Assembly: GCA_002869335.1 (NCBI GenBank)
Contig: PKTE01000302.1
Span: forward strand, 1 to 36,198
DNA from: Salinivirgaceae bacterium
GTDB lineage: Bacteria; Bacteroidota; Bacteroidia; Bacteroidales; Salinivirgaceae
Direction of reading: 5' to 3'
Length of the DNA stretch: 36,198 bases
The notes below the pieces were generated by a model, which was not told the origin of the DNA, made no database searches, and saw only the letters and a program-made list of their open reading frames with translations. A program made the translations under genes and the position numbers. The stretch's first letter is position 1, and each line of letters begins with the position of its first letter. Below, piece after piece: positions 9,531 through 19,079 of the stretch.

Positions 9531-9560
9531 AAAAATCACCCTAAAGGGTGATTTTTTTTT
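9531..9560 (+). repeat. TCACCC hairpin, copy 1 (terminator-like)
   Basis: AAAAATCACCC / GGGTGATTTTT is a perfect 11-bp stem with loop TAAA, followed by T residues to 9560. It comes six bases after a complete terminator and 58 bases before the next start codon. A near copy lies at 11434-11460. Confidence 0.8.
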
Positions 9561-9614
9561 GAATTTGGATTGATAAATTGGTCAACATGTTTTTCACAAA
9601 AATTATTTCCTAAA

Positions 9615-10622
9615 ATGAAAAAAAATCTTTTACTCACATTCGCATTTTCAGTGATTTTAGTAATCGCATCATTTTCTCAAGACAACACCTTAAATGGCTC
9701 ACAAACAATCCAATGGATCCCTGACGATAATGGTATTGCGATAGATTTTAACGTAAGTTGGAATATAGAGGAATATAATAGTTCCAGCACTGAAAACAAG
9801 CATATCTTTGTTAAAATCAACCTTAATGCATCATATTACGATTATGACTATGTAATGCTTGATGGCGAATTATACAAATCAATTGATTATCCTACTTTAA
9901 TTGATGATAGTGGAGTTGAAAAAAGCAGTTCAATGGAACAAACACTCAAGAATCTATTTCCATACTTTCCACGAGACGATGTTAAATTACTTTATGGAGA
10001 AATAGAAAATAAAAAATTTACAACTAAATACCCGATGAACCCTTCTTTTGAAATTAACGATAAACTTACGAATTTTCATTATCCTCAAATTTTTGATTCA
10101 TACCAATTCAGCTCGTATGATGAAATAGCAAATCTTTTTCTAAATCATAAAATAAATTTTCATATTAACTATGAAACCGATCAAACCAAACTAGAACAAC
10201 TTAGAACATACTTTAGAAAATATGAAGAACAAAGGCAAAAGATTGCCAATAAGCAAAACACCAAAAAAAACACACAATTAGGGAATCAAAATAATTCTAA
10301 TTCTGCATATTCAAAAAATAACACAGCAGTATATAATGCTGATGATATTATTGGAATTTGGCAATCTTCCTCGGGTGGTAAATTTGAAATTGTCAAAACT
10401 TCAGAAGGAGTAAAAACAAGAAATTTGGTAAATAAGAGATCCTGGGGGTTTTACAAAAAAATAAAAGACAACTTTTATGTTGCCAACAGTTTCACAAAAC
10501 CAGTTTACAATAAATGGTTTATTGGCAGCACTATAACAATAGTAAATTCAAACAACCTGGTCATATACAACAATATAGATAAAAAGATTTATCAGTGGTA
10601 TAAAATAAGTAGCAGGTTGTAA
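9615..10622 (+). CDS. Exported protein of unknown function
   Basis: I do not recognise a family. The start is placed at the ATG of 9615 because it begins a clean signal peptide (MKKNLLLTFAFSVILVIASFSQ); a more upstream ATG at 9570 would add 15 residues in front of it. The mature protein of about 313 residues is polar and rich in Asn, Lys and Tyr. A low-complexity Lys/Asn/Gln linker (about residues 203-240) separates an N-terminal region from a compact C-terminal domain of about 95 residues beginning DDIIGIWQSSSGGKFEIV, whose size and alternating aromatic strands are reminiscent of small lipocalin-like beta domains; that likeness is only impressionistic. It is monocistronic, with a terminator hairpin downstream. 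Confidence 0.7.
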   Translation: MKKNLLLTFAFSVILVIASFSQDNTLNGSQTIQWIPDDNGIAIDFNVSWNIEEYNSSSTENKHIFVKINLNASYYDYDYVMLDGELYKSIDYPTLIDDSGVEKSSSMEQTLKNLFPYFPRDDVKLLYGEIENKKFTTKYPMNPSFEINDKLTNFHYPQIFDSYQFSSYDEIANLFLNHKINFHINYETDQTKLEQLRTYFRKYEEQRQKIANKQNTKKNTQLGNQNNSNSAYSKNNTAVYNADDIIGIWQSSSGGKFEIVKTSEGVKTRNLVNKRSWGFYKKIKDNFYVANSFTKPVYNKWFIGSTITIVNSNNLVIYNNIDKKIYQWYKISSRL

Positions 10623-10638
10623 AAGTTATTTTAATGGT

Positions 10639-10667
10639 AGAGGCTGTCCAATTATGACAGTCTCTTT
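10639..10667. terminator. Bidirectional terminator between convergent genes
   Basis: A 10-bp stem (AGAGGCTGTC / GACAGTCTCT, one G-T pair) with a 7-base loop lies between the exported protein on the plus strand and the HAD gene on the minus strand. It could serve both. The flanking T and A tracts are short, so efficiency is uncertain. Confidence 0.55.
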
Positions 10668-10694
10668 ACAAGTTTTTTAAAGAATTAATACCAA

Positions 10695-11354
10695 TTACCC
10701 CTTTTCTAACACCTTAAAAAAATCAGAAGGTTTTTCCAATATATATTTTGCACCATTTTCAACAAGTTCATCTTTTGAGCGGAATCCCCACAATACTCCC
10801 ACCGGAATCATTCCAGCATTGACAGCAGTTTTCATATCTACACTGCTATCACCCATAAAAACCATCTCAGAGGGTTTAAATCCCATTTGCTGGGCCATTT
10901 GCAAGGCATACTTTGGATTTGGCTTTTTATCATCCTCACTGGTTAAACCCATGACGGATTCAAATTTCCAATTTGGAAGTAACACATCAACAACTTTAGT
11001 TACAAATTCATCTGCTTTGTTGGAAAGAATACTCATCTTAATACCTCGCTGCACAAATCTATCAAGCATTTCAGCTATACCCGGGTATAATTCACTTTTA
11101 TCCACAAAGTTATTTCGATAAAGCGCCATCATCTCTGTGAAACAACGATTTACAATATCTTCTTTTCTGGCATACGCCGGCAATGCTCTATAAACCAGGT
11201 TTCTGATTCCACTACCTACAAATAACTTATAAACAGATACATCATGCGTAGCATATCCATTGCATCTTAGCATCTCATTCATGGCATCGGCTATGTCCTC
11301 TATAGAATCTACAAGGGTTCCGTCTAAATCAAATATTACGCCTTTAAAATTCAT
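10695..11354 (-). CDS. HAD hydrolase, phosphoglycolate-phosphatase-like
   Basis: A 219-residue cytosolic HAD-superfamily phosphatase. Motif I is VIFDLDGTLVDS with nucleophile Asp9 and Asp11. A helical cap follows (about 15-85), motif II is MSILSNK, motif III includes KKPNPK, and motif IV is VFMGDSSVDMKTAVNAG. The order and the GVLWGFRSKDEL ending are those of the Gph/PGP branch, which clears 2-phosphoglycolate, but HAD paralogues with this layout act on many phosphate esters, so the substrate is inferred. It is divergent from the broken lipoprotein gene and convergent with the preceding exported protein. No operon partner is visible. Confidence 0.85.
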   Translation of the reverse strand: MNFKGVIFDLDGTLVDSIEDIADAMNEMLRCNGYATHDVSVYKLFVGSGIRNLVYRALPAYARKEDIVNRCFTEMMALYRNNFVDKSELYPGIAEMLDRFVQRGIKMSILSNKADEFVTKVVDVLLPNWKFESVMGLTSEDDKKPNPKYALQMAQQMGFKPSEMVFMGDSSVDMKTAVNAGMIPVGVLWGFRSKDELVENGAKYILEKPSDFFKVLEKG

Positions 11355-11433
11355 AGTTTTAATTAAAAGGGTGAAGATAAAAGTTCTACAATTAAATCAG
11401 CTCTTTAGTTTAAAACAAATGCAAATTAATTAT

Positions 11434-11460
11434 AAAATCACCCTTTGGGGTGATTTTTTT
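11434..11460 (+). repeat. TCACCC hairpin, copy 2
   Basis: AAAATCACCC / GGGTGATTTT is a perfect 10-bp stem with loop TTTG, followed by more T residues. It shares stem sequence with the hairpin at 9531-9556, but it sits between two divergent gene starts, where no upstream gene needs terminating. The next start codon is 64 bases downstream. Confidence 0.75.
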
Positions 11461-11521
11461 ATGATTTTCACTTGATACATTGCCTTCATATAATTTACAA
11501 TTTCTATCTAAAAGAATCATC

Positions 11522-12817
11522 ATGAAAAATAAAATCTATCTATTCTCTATTTTAGCCTTAGTTTTAATGAGCAGTTGTACAGTTTCTCAATTTGGCTATA
11601 CTCCAGAACCAATAAACCAGAATAAAATCAAAGCCTCAGCGTCTACCAATGTAGAAATTAACAATTTGAGAGTCTTCGGTCAAAAGACAACATTCCCAAA
11701 CATCATAAAAGACATTGAACATACAATGTTAAATGAAATGGATGAAATATTTACAAGTACATCAAAATAAAAAGATTCAGACTTAATTATTAAGATCAAA
11801 ATTAACGAATTAAAAAATAAACAGCATTTAACAAGTATGTTTTTTGTTACATTTATGATGTCGGGGCTTCCTCTGGGAACTGTAGATGCAGCATTTGATG
11901 TAGACATTTTATTATACACAAATACACCAAATCCAAAACTTATTAAAAAGTACAGCAGCCACCAAGAAGCAAGTAAAATTTTTGGAATTTTTTATGGCAA
12001 TAGAGCTCGCAATCCACAAAACAAAAGGTATATACCCTATATAATGATGCAGGAAGCTATGAAAGATATTAAAATGCAAATATTTCAAGACAGGAATTTA
12101 ATTCTTCAAAAAATAAATGAACCCATTCAAAATAATCCGGACAAGACAGAATCTCTTTCTGATAATAATGATAATACAAACAACCAAAATAATTTAAATA
12201 CAAATAGCCTCTTAAGAAATTCAGAAGCCATTAGAGAACAGTGGAAATTGAAAGGAGGAAAACTATACAGTACTACAGTTAGCGGAGGAATAAGCTACTT
12301 ATCATACAACAATGATGGGTTTTCAATGAAAGGAAACGGCTTTAATTTAGGTCTTAATAGAGGTTTTTATAAGTTCAAAGCCCCTCAATATACTACTGGA
12401 CGATCAACATGGAGTTCTTTTTCACTTTTTGAAAGTATTGAATTTTCACAAATGAAATCTACCATTGAAATGGCAGAAATCCCTGACATAACAAGCGAAT
12501 ACCAAACGCTAACCTTAGCTCTGCAATTAGGATATGTTAAAGGAATTGGACGCTACTTAACAGAAACCAAATGGAAAGGTCTTGTGTTTGGCATTCATTA
12601 TAAACCGACTATGGTCGCAACAATAAGCGACTCTGAATCAGATCCATACTTCAATTATACAAGTTTCTCTATTGATATAAGCAGTGCAAGTTTTAATTCT
12701 GCCATGAATAAAATTGCACCAAAACCCGGATATAAATTTTCATTATTTGTACTACCACCTATTAACGACAAACCATTGTTTATTAATGCCAGTCTTGGAA
12801 TCACATTATATAATTAA
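11522..12817 (+). pseudogene. Lipoprotein of unknown function, interrupted by an in-frame TAA
   Basis: From the ATG at 11522 the frame encodes a lipoprotein signal (MKNKIYLFSILALVLMSSC) and runs 82 codons to a TAA at 11768-11770. It then continues in the same frame without another stop to 12817, giving 431 codons in total. The joined text reads EIFTSTSK-stop-KDSDLIIKIKINEL, and the continuation has the composition of exported coding sequence, so a single nonsense change is the simplest reading. The second part can only restart at ATG 11837, without a signal peptide. The C-terminal portion, with alternating aromatic strands, could be beta-barrel-like. The family is not recognised. A two-component system follows; a functional link is unproven. 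Confidence 0.65.
11768..11770 (+). other. In-frame TAA within the lipoprotein gene
   Basis: Codons AAA TAA AAA GAT. A one-base change from GAA, CAA, TCA or AAA would restore the frame. Unlike the two TGA cases, the lost residue cannot be inferred, because no recognised homologue is at hand. Confidence 0.7.
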
Positions 12818-12839
12818 ATAACATAAACATATAATTTTG

Positions 12840-12870
12840 AAACAGTTGACTACGATTCAGACAACTGTTT
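12840..12870. repeat. Inverted repeat before the response regulator
   Basis: AAACAGTTG / CAACTGTTT, 9 bp perfect, with a 13-base spacer. The right arm is followed by TAAAATT. It lies 22 bases after the stop of the broken lipoprotein gene and 23 bases before the regulator start, so it may be a weak terminator or a dimeric operator site. Confidence 0.45.
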
Positions 12871-12893
12871 TAAAATTATTATCTTGCAATGAA

Positions 12894-13490
12894 ATGATAA
12901 AAATTATAACCATAGATGATCATACGCTATTTGCTCAAGGACTATGCAAAATAATTTCAGACCACTTTACTGATACAGAAGTTCGTTATTTCAACAGTAT
13001 CAAAAATTTTCAAAAATCTGATATTCAAAATTCAGAAATCGATTTAATAATAAGCGATATTGAATTACCCGAAGAAGATGTTTTTACATTTTTTCAAACA
13101 ATTACAGATATTCCTATACTTGTCATCTCTATGCACAATAAATTACATGTAATTAAAAAATGTATGGAACTTGGAGTAAAGGGTTATATCTTAAAAGATG
13201 ATCATGATAAAGTAGAAACTGCAATTCATAAAGTACTTACAGGTGAAACTTATTACTCACCTAAAGTCAAAAATAAACTCAATATCTCTGATTTAGAAGA
13301 AAAAATAATAACCCCAAAAGAAAGAGAAATAATAAAACTTGTGGTGGAGGGTAAAAACAATCAAGAAATTGCAGATAATCTATTTTTAAGTATAAATACC
13401 ATTAAAACACATAGAAAAAATATTAATAGTAAATTGCAACTAAACTCAACCGCTGAACTTATTAAATATTTTCACGATAATTGTATTTAA
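12894..13490 (+). CDS. NarL/LuxR-family response regulator
   Basis: A 198-residue cytosolic response regulator. The start is set at ATG 12894, which begins directly with the receiver strand MIKIITIDDHTLFAQG; an upstream ATG at 12837 would add 19 residues that include the inverted repeat. The receiver has the acidic pair Asp8/Asp9, phospho-acceptor Asp55 (LIISDIELPE) and Lys101 (YILKDD). A LuxR-type helix-turn-helix fills the C-terminus (about 135-195: TPKEREIIKLVVEGKNNQEI, then SINTIKTHRKNINSKL). The histidine kinase gene follows after 32 bases, so they form a two-component pair. Target genes are not evident; the neighbouring lipoprotein gene is one candidate. Confidence 0.92.
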   Translation: MIKIITIDDHTLFAQGLCKIISDHFTDTEVRYFNSIKNFQKSDIQNSEIDLIISDIELPEEDVFTFFQTITDIPILVISMHNKLHVIKKCMELGVKGYILKDDHDKVETAIHKVLTGETYYSPKVKNKLNISDLEEKIITPKEREIIKLVVEGKNNQEIADNLFLSINTIKTHRKNINSKLQLNSTAELIKYFHDNCI

Positions 13491-13522
13491 CAAATTAGTT
13501 ATCAGATCATAACATTTAGAAA

Positions 13523-15385
13523 TTGAATAAATTATTTTTCTTAATATTCCTTCTTTTCATATTGCAAATAGCTCATCTGCATGCATTTGCTGATAAAAAC
13601 AATTCTAACACAAAGTATAGAATTACATTAGATACGTTAAATCATGAATTAGTGATTACCAGGCATGCCTTCTATTTTGAAGACCACACAAACACAATTC
13701 AGCCTGATTCCCTAAAAAATTTGGACTGGGAGCCATTTAAAAAAATACCAACATTTCAACCTTCAGAATCTGCACATTGGTTTAAAGTAGTACTTGACAA
13801 TAAGCAAAAATATAATATCAAAAAAGTACTGTTTGTACCATATAATAGCATATACACCATAGATATTTATCAGGAAAGCAATGACAGCATTTATCTTATT
13901 AAACAAACTGGTATTCAACGCCATATAAAAAACAAAGGTTTTCGAATTGCCGGATTTCCAGCGTACTTAAATTTACCCTCTGAAACAGTCAGCACTGTAT
14001 ATGTAAAATTCAAACATGTATATCGGCCACTCCGAACAACTATGTACTTATTAAATCCAGAAAGGTTCTCTGAGATTTTATATGAAAGCAACAGTTTACT
14101 TTGGTTATGGCGTGGACTTTATCTATTTGCTATTGTATTATCAATAATGGCCTGGTTCTTTTTAAAGCAAAAAAGTTTTCTCTATTACGCTTTATTAAAT
14201 TTAGGAGTTTCGTTTTATGTATTTAGTCATATTGGAGAAATTCAAATGATAATGGGTTCCGACCCAACAGACATTTCTTCTACAGTAGATTACATTGGAG
14301 CTTTTTTAATTAACCTATCATTACCACTTTTTCTAAATAGCCTAACTCCTATTCGCGAAAACAATAAAGTATTATGGAAAATCATGATGGTATTGATATA
14401 CGGCATTGTTCCTTTCGTAATATTATCTTTCATTCCAGAAATCAGATTAAATTCCTTGACACTTATCGTGCACAATTACATCATGATCGTTTCTGGTATA
14501 GTATTGCTACTTCAAATTTATTTCTTAACAAAAAACACCCTTCTTAAAAAAGAGAATGGATTAATAATGCTTATTATTTACACGCTATATATTATCTTTT
14601 CTTTTATAGATATCATTTTACCAAACATGGGTGTTCTGGAAGACGGGGACTATATTTGTAAACTATTTTTCATTGGATCTTTTATTGAAGTATTCAGTTT
14701 TATGATGCTCATGTCCAAACAAACTCTTGGAGTATATAACGAAAGAGCCAAACTAAGAGAACGTTATAAAAACCATCAGCGTGAGTTGCTTCTTTCCATT
14801 GTTAAAAGTCAGGAAGTAGAACGCATCCGCACCGGACGCGAACTGCATGATTTAATTGGAGCCAACATTGCCATTATAAAACAACGCGTAAATACAACCG
14901 ATCCTGATCTTGAAAAATTAATGACACAAACCATTGATTCCATAAGAAATCTAAGCCATGGACTTGTTGCCTCCAATATTACCGACAGTGAATTTAATGA
15001 TGAAATTAAAGAACTATGCTATACTGCATCAACTGATGAAATGAACTTTCACGTCTACTTTCATGCCTGGCCGTTAATTAAAAATACCGAAACAACTACA
15101 CATTTATATCGAATAACACAAGAACTAGTGCAAAATGCCCTTAAACATAGCCAAGCCTCTGAGGTTTATTTTCAATTTACTGGAACCGAGAAAGATAAAA
15201 TAATGCTGATGTATGAAGATAATGGTGTAGGGTTCAAATTAAGTAATAATAAAAAAGATAAAGGTCTTGGCATTTTAAATATTAAGAACCGTGTTAATCT
15301 ACTGAATGGGATACTCGAAATTGAAAGTGATCTTAATGGATCGGGTACTAATATATTGATAGAAATAAAATTGAAAACTGATTAA
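13523..15385 (+). CDS. 7TMR-DISM sensor histidine kinase (HisKA_3 type), TTG start
   Basis: A 620-residue inner-membrane kinase. The start is TTG: a TAG lies two codons upstream in frame, and the signal peptide (MNKLFFLIFLLFILQIAHLH) begins right at the TTG. Residues about 30-170 form an extracytoplasmic 7TMR-DISMED2-like beta domain, probably a ligand sensor. Seven membrane helices follow (about 190-400). A short coiled coil leads to the HisKA_3 domain, with His442 in RELHDLIGANIA the expected phospho-acceptor. The ATPase domain shows the N box (ITQELVQNALKHS), DNGVGF (566-571) and GLGILNIKNRV (581-591). It pairs with the NarL-type regulator just upstream. It converges closely with mnmA, their stops being about 20 bases apart. 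Confidence 0.92.
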   Translation: MNKLFFLIFLLFILQIAHLHAFADKNNSNTKYRITLDTLNHELVITRHAFYFEDHTNTIQPDSLKNLDWEPFKKIPTFQPSESAHWFKVVLDNKQKYNIKKVLFVPYNSIYTIDIYQESNDSIYLIKQTGIQRHIKNKGFRIAGFPAYLNLPSETVSTVYVKFKHVYRPLRTTMYLLNPERFSEILYESNSLLWLWRGLYLFAIVLSIMAWFFLKQKSFLYYALLNLGVSFYVFSHIGEIQMIMGSDPTDISSTVDYIGAFLINLSLPLFLNSLTPIRENNKVLWKIMMVLIYGIVPFVILSFIPEIRLNSLTLIVHNYIMIVSGIVLLLQIYFLTKNTLLKKENGLIMLIIYTLYIIFSFIDIILPNMGVLEDGDYICKLFFIGSFIEVFSFMMLMSKQTLGVYNERAKLRERYKNHQRELLLSIVKSQEVERIRTGRELHDLIGANIAIIKQRVNTTDPDLEKLMTQTIDSIRNLSHGLVASNITDSEFNDEIKELCYTASTDEMNFHVYFHAWPLIKNTETTTHLYRITQELVQNALKHSQASEVYFQFTGTEKDKIMLMYEDNGVGFKLSNNKKDKGLGILNIKNRVNLLNGILEIESDLNGSGTNILIEIKLKTD

Positions 15386-15405
15386 CAAGCTTCATTAAAA
15401 TTACC

Positions 15406-16449
15406 TCAAAGCATTACATACCCACCTCCCATTAACAGATTATTATAATAAAAAGCCACAGCTTGCCCAGGAGCAATAGCCCATTCATTTTCAACCAGCT
15501 CCACTTTTAACAAATCATTTTTTAATGTTACTCGCCCCTTCACAAATTGCTTTCTGTATCTTACCTTTACCTCCACTTCATTATGAAGTAATATCTGTTC
15601 ATTCACAATATGATAATCTTTCAAATAGAATTCTTTACGCCATAATTTTTCTGGACCCGAAAGTAATATCTGATTCGTCTTTGGAAGAATTTTATTAATA
15701 AAAACTCTTTCAGGTAGATTTAACCCCAGTCCTTTCCTTTGACTTACAGTATAAAATGGGTAACCCTCATGTCTACCAATCACTTCTCCCTCTTCAGAAA
15801 TAAAGTTCCCAAAGCCGGGGTTTTCTTTTTCAGACATTAATTTGCGCAAGGCAATACGATAATCTTTCTTTGTAAAACAGGCTCCGGTACTCTCTTTTCG
15901 TTGAACAACATCATCAAAACCAATTTCGGACGCGATCTGTTTCACATTGCTCTTTTCCATATTTCCAAGAGGAAATTTTATACGAGCAATTTGTTGCGAA
16001 GATAACCCCCAAAGAAAGAAGCTCTGTTCCTTCTCCGGGTCAACACCTTTTTTGACAAAATAATTACCATCAAGATCAATGGTTTGAGCATAATGCCCCA
16101 TTGATACTTTTTCAGCTCCTAACCGATTAGCAAATGCAAAAAGTTCGGGCCATTTTAGGTTTGTATTACAAAACACACAAGGATTAGGCGTTTCTCCTTT
16201 CAAATACCCATCTTTAAAATAACTCAAAACAGTCTGACTGAACTTACTTCTCAAATCAACTACTTCATGATCAATACCAAGACGTGAAGCTATATTTTTA
16301 GCATGTTCAATAAATGCCTTATTATTTTGCTCTTCATTTAAAACAAATGTGCATGCAATAACGTCGTAACCTTTTTCTTTCAACAAATAAGAAGAGACAA
16401 GGCTATCAACGCCCCCACTAAAACAAACAACAATCTTATTATTAATCAT
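15406..16449 (-). CDS. mnmA: tRNA-specific 2-thiouridylase MnmA
   Basis: A 347-residue cytosolic enzyme that thiolates U34 of tRNAs for Lys, Glu and Gln. The N-terminal PP-loop is CFSGGVDSLVSS (residues 9-20), NPCVFCN places catalytic Cys94, and ESTGACF places Cys191; together these form the persulfide-relay pair of the family. QSFFLWGLS and FPLGNMEKSNVKQIA are the conserved tRNA-contact region, and the C-terminal beta domain ends GQAVAFYYNNLLMGGGYVML. Length is normal for the family. The stop is TGA; an in-frame TAA follows seven codons later. The tRNA-Lys(TTT) gene found in this window is one expected substrate of this enzyme. Confidence 0.93.
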   Translation of the reverse strand: MINNKIVVCFSGGVDSLVSSYLLKEKGYDVIACTFVLNEEQNNKAFIEHAKNIASRLGIDHEVVDLRSKFSQTVLSYFKDGYLKGETPNPCVFCNTNLKWPELFAFANRLGAEKVSMGHYAQTIDLDGNYFVKKGVDPEKEQSFFLWGLSSQQIARIKFPLGNMEKSNVKQIASEIGFDDVVQRKESTGACFTKKDYRIALRKLMSEKENPGFGNFISEEGEVIGRHEGYPFYTVSQRKGLGLNLPERVFINKILPKTNQILLSGPEKLWRKEFYLKDYHIVNEQILLHNEVEVKVRYRKQFVKGRVTLKNDLLKVELVENEWAIAPGQAVAFYYNNLLMGGGYVML

Positions 16450-16528
16450 TTACAAAATAAACTTTAAAATAAGGTGCTAAGTTTAAAAAATATCACTAAA
16501 ATAGCATCATAATTGTAGAAATTACGTA

Positions 16529-19066
16529 ATGTCACCCATGAGACAACTCATAATTCTTATATTAACTTTTCTTGCATCAAGTCTATCGGGGCAAAATATC
16601 GATAGTTTAACCACAGTATTTAATAAATCCAAAGGTGAAGATAAAATAATCGCTGCTTATGAGTTATACAATTATTGGTACAATGCTAAAGACTATAGTG
16701 TCTTATACTATTTAGATTTTGTTTTAAATCAGGAAGAAATAGCAGAAGACGATACAATTGTAGCTCTTGCCTATAAACTTAGAGGAAATTTATATTTTTT
16801 CGAGCGCCAATATCATAAAGCAGAGAAACAATACATTCAGGGTCTTGAGTTATATAGAAATGCATCACACGGGAAAGGATCAGAAGCCATCTTAAATAAT
16901 CTTGGTCTTGTGCTTTTAAGACAAAACAAATTCGATGAAGCCATTAGTTATCTAGATTTAAGTATTAAAGAAGCTGAAAAAAGTAAAGATCTTCTTTCTT
17001 TAGCCAAAACCTTGCATAATAAAGCTTATGTATATGAACTGAAATCAGAGATAGAAACAGCGCTTGAATTTTATCTTAAAGCATTAAAAGTTAAACGTAG
17101 TTATAATGATTCTGCCTCTGTATCATCCACATTAAACAATATAGGTAATATATATTTTGACAACATTGAATATGAAAAGGCATTAAAATATTATAAACAA
17201 TCTCTTAATATTAGTAAGTATTTAAAAGACAGTTCCGATATTGCCCTACGGTTGTACAATATAGCTAGAACTTATAAACGAACAAAAAAGTTTGAACTGA
17301 CACTGCAAAGCTTGCAAGAAGCTTTAGATATTTATAAGCTGATTGGTGATACGACGAAAATGGCTCGCATATATAATTCATTAGGTGCTTTAAATGATGA
17401 CTGGGGAAAATCAGAAGAGGCTACTAAATATTTTTTAATGGCAATCCAAATCCTTGATAAAGAAAGAGATAAAGAAGAAATAGCTCGCGTATACAATAAT
17501 CTGGCTGAGATTTATGAAAATCGTGGTCAATATAAAAAAGCACTTAACTACTACAGTGATGCAAAAGATATAATAATTACAACTGAATTAAATAAAGATA
17601 AAGTATCTATTCTAAATAATTACGGATTACTACTTGCCAAGCTTAAAAAATTTAAAGAAGCAAAAAAAATATTTGCTCAAACAATAAAAATATCTAGAGA
17701 TCTTCAAAATAGTCCGCTTCTAATTAGGAGCTTAATTGATTACAGCAGATTGTTTTATTTTCAAAAAAAGTATACTACATCAATATCAATTTTATTGGAA
17801 GCTCAAGAAAGACTATGGAAAGTTGAAGACTTTGACCTAAAATATACTGTTTATAACTATCTGTATGTAAACTACAGAGCTATGAAAAGATATAAACAAG
17901 CGCTACAATATTATGAGTTTTCTAATCAAATGCAAGATTCAATTTTCACACAAGAATCGCTTAAAGCAATAACAGAACTTGAAAAAAAATACAAACTCAC
18001 AGAGAAAGAAAAAGAAATTACATTATTAACACAGCAAAATAAACTACAAGAATTAGAAAACACCGCACAAAAAGCAAAAATCAGTAATGTAACCCTTACA
18101 CGAAACTTTGCCATTGGTGGTGGAGCTTTGTTGTTATTATTGGTAATCATTAGCTTTTATGCTTTTCTTTCAAAAAGAAGAGCCAACAATAAGCTTACTT
18201 TATATAATGCTGAAATCATTGAGCAAAAAGAAGAGATATTAACACAAAGAGACGAAATTGAAGCACAGCTCAAACATATTGAACAACAAAAAGAACTATT
18301 ACAAGCACAAAAAACTCATATAACAGATAGCATAACTTATGCACAATACATTAAAAAAAGTATTTTTCCTCGTAACGAATTCTTAAAAAATAATTTCGAA
18401 GATTATTTTGTTTTACATAAACCAAAAGATATTGTTTCTGGGGATTTCTATTTTGGCGAAGAGACTACTGATTTCCTTTTTGTTGGCGTAATTGATTGCA
18501 CTGGGCATGGAGTTCCAGGTGCATTTATGAGTATGCTAAGCTATAATGCGTTGCGCACCACTGTATTGGAAAAGAAAATCGCCGACCCTGCAAAAATATT
18601 ATATCATCTGGATTTTTTGATTAAAGAATACACACATTCATCACCTGAAATCGCTGGAAATGGAATGGATATGGTATTGGCAGTAATCAATAAAGAGAAT
18701 GGTAACATGGAAATCGCTGGAGCTAAAAGACCACTGCTCATAGCCAGAAAAGGCGAATTACATGAAATTCAGGGAACTAAAAGATCTATTGGAAGACTAA
18801 AACATCGTAAGCAAAGGAACTTTGAAAAAGTTGCATGGAAACTTCAGAAACAAGACACATTATATATGTTCTCCGACGGATTTGCCGATCAATTTGGAGG
18901 AGAAAAAACCCAAAAGTTTAAGTATAGTCATTTAAAAAACAAGCTTTACGAAATACAAAACATGCAATTATCTATACAAAAGAATATATTAATTCGTACA
19001 TTTGAGGATTGGAAAGGCCAAAATGAACAAATTGACGATATTTTGGTATTAGGTATAAAGATATAA
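16529..19066 (+). CDS. TPR - transmembrane - SpoIIE (PP2C-type) phosphatase
   Basis: An 845-residue sensor-phosphatase. A signal peptide ([19 protein letters not shown], with ATGs at 16529 and 16538 both possible) is followed by about nine tetratricopeptide repeats (about 85-460) on the periplasmic side, a coiled coil, a membrane helix near 526-548, a second coiled coil (about 550-600) and a SpoIIE domain (about 620-845). The metal-site aspartates are visible in [16 protein letters not shown] (Asp656), [12 protein letters not shown] and IDDILVLG. Such proteins dephosphorylate Ser/Thr of small STAS-like or SiaC-like partners. A second protein of the same layout lies at 23531 and two SiaC-like proteins near 31 kb, so a partner-switching role is plausible but inferred. 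Confidence 0.88.
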   Translation: MSPMRQLIILILTFLASSLSGQNIDSLTTVFNKSKGEDKIIAAYELYNYWYNAKDYSVLYYLDFVLNQEEIAEDDTIVALAYKLRGNLYFFERQYHKAEKQYIQGLELYRNASHGKGSEAILNNLGLVLLRQNKFDEAISYLDLSIKEAEKSKDLLSLAKTLHNKAYVYELKSEIETALEFYLKALKVKRSYNDSASVSSTLNNIGNIYFDNIEYEKALKYYKQSLNISKYLKDSSDIALRLYNIARTYKRTKKFELTLQSLQEALDIYKLIGDTTKMARIYNSLGALNDDWGKSEEATKYFLMAIQILDKERDKEEIARVYNNLAEIYENRGQYKKALNYYSDAKDIIITTELNKDKVSILNNYGLLLAKLKKFKEAKKIFAQTIKISRDLQNSPLLIRSLIDYSRLFYFQKKYTTSISILLEAQERLWKVEDFDLKYTVYNYLYVNYRAMKRYKQALQYYEFSNQMQDSIFTQESLKAITELEKKYKLTEKEKEITLLTQQNKLQELENTAQKAKISNVTLTRNFAIGGGALLLLLVIISFYAFLSKRRANNKLTLYNAEIIEQKEEILTQRDEIEAQLKHIEQQKELLQAQKTHITDSITYAQYIKKSIFPRNEFLKNNFEDYFVLHKPKDIVSGDFYFGEETTDFLFVGVIDCTGHGVPGAFMSMLSYNALRTTVLEKKIADPAKILYHLDFLIKEYTHSSPEIAGNGMDMVLAVINKENGNMEIAGAKRPLLIARKGELHEIQGTKRSIGRLKHRKQRNFEKVAWKLQKQDTLYMFSDGFADQFGGEKTQKFKYSHLKNKLYEIQNMQLSIQKNILIRTFEDWKGQNEQIDDILVLGIKI

Positions 19067-19079
19067 ACTATTTACACTT

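Noticed and set aside
10819-11121. 100-codon plus-strand frame inside the HAD gene
   Set aside because: It lies wholly antisense to a well-supported phosphatase gene with all motifs in place.
11771-12817. Independent gene starting at ATG 11837
   Set aside because: It lies in the same frame as the upstream lipoprotein segment, lacks an own signal peptide, and the codons between the TAA and the ATG also look coding, so one interrupted gene is simpler.
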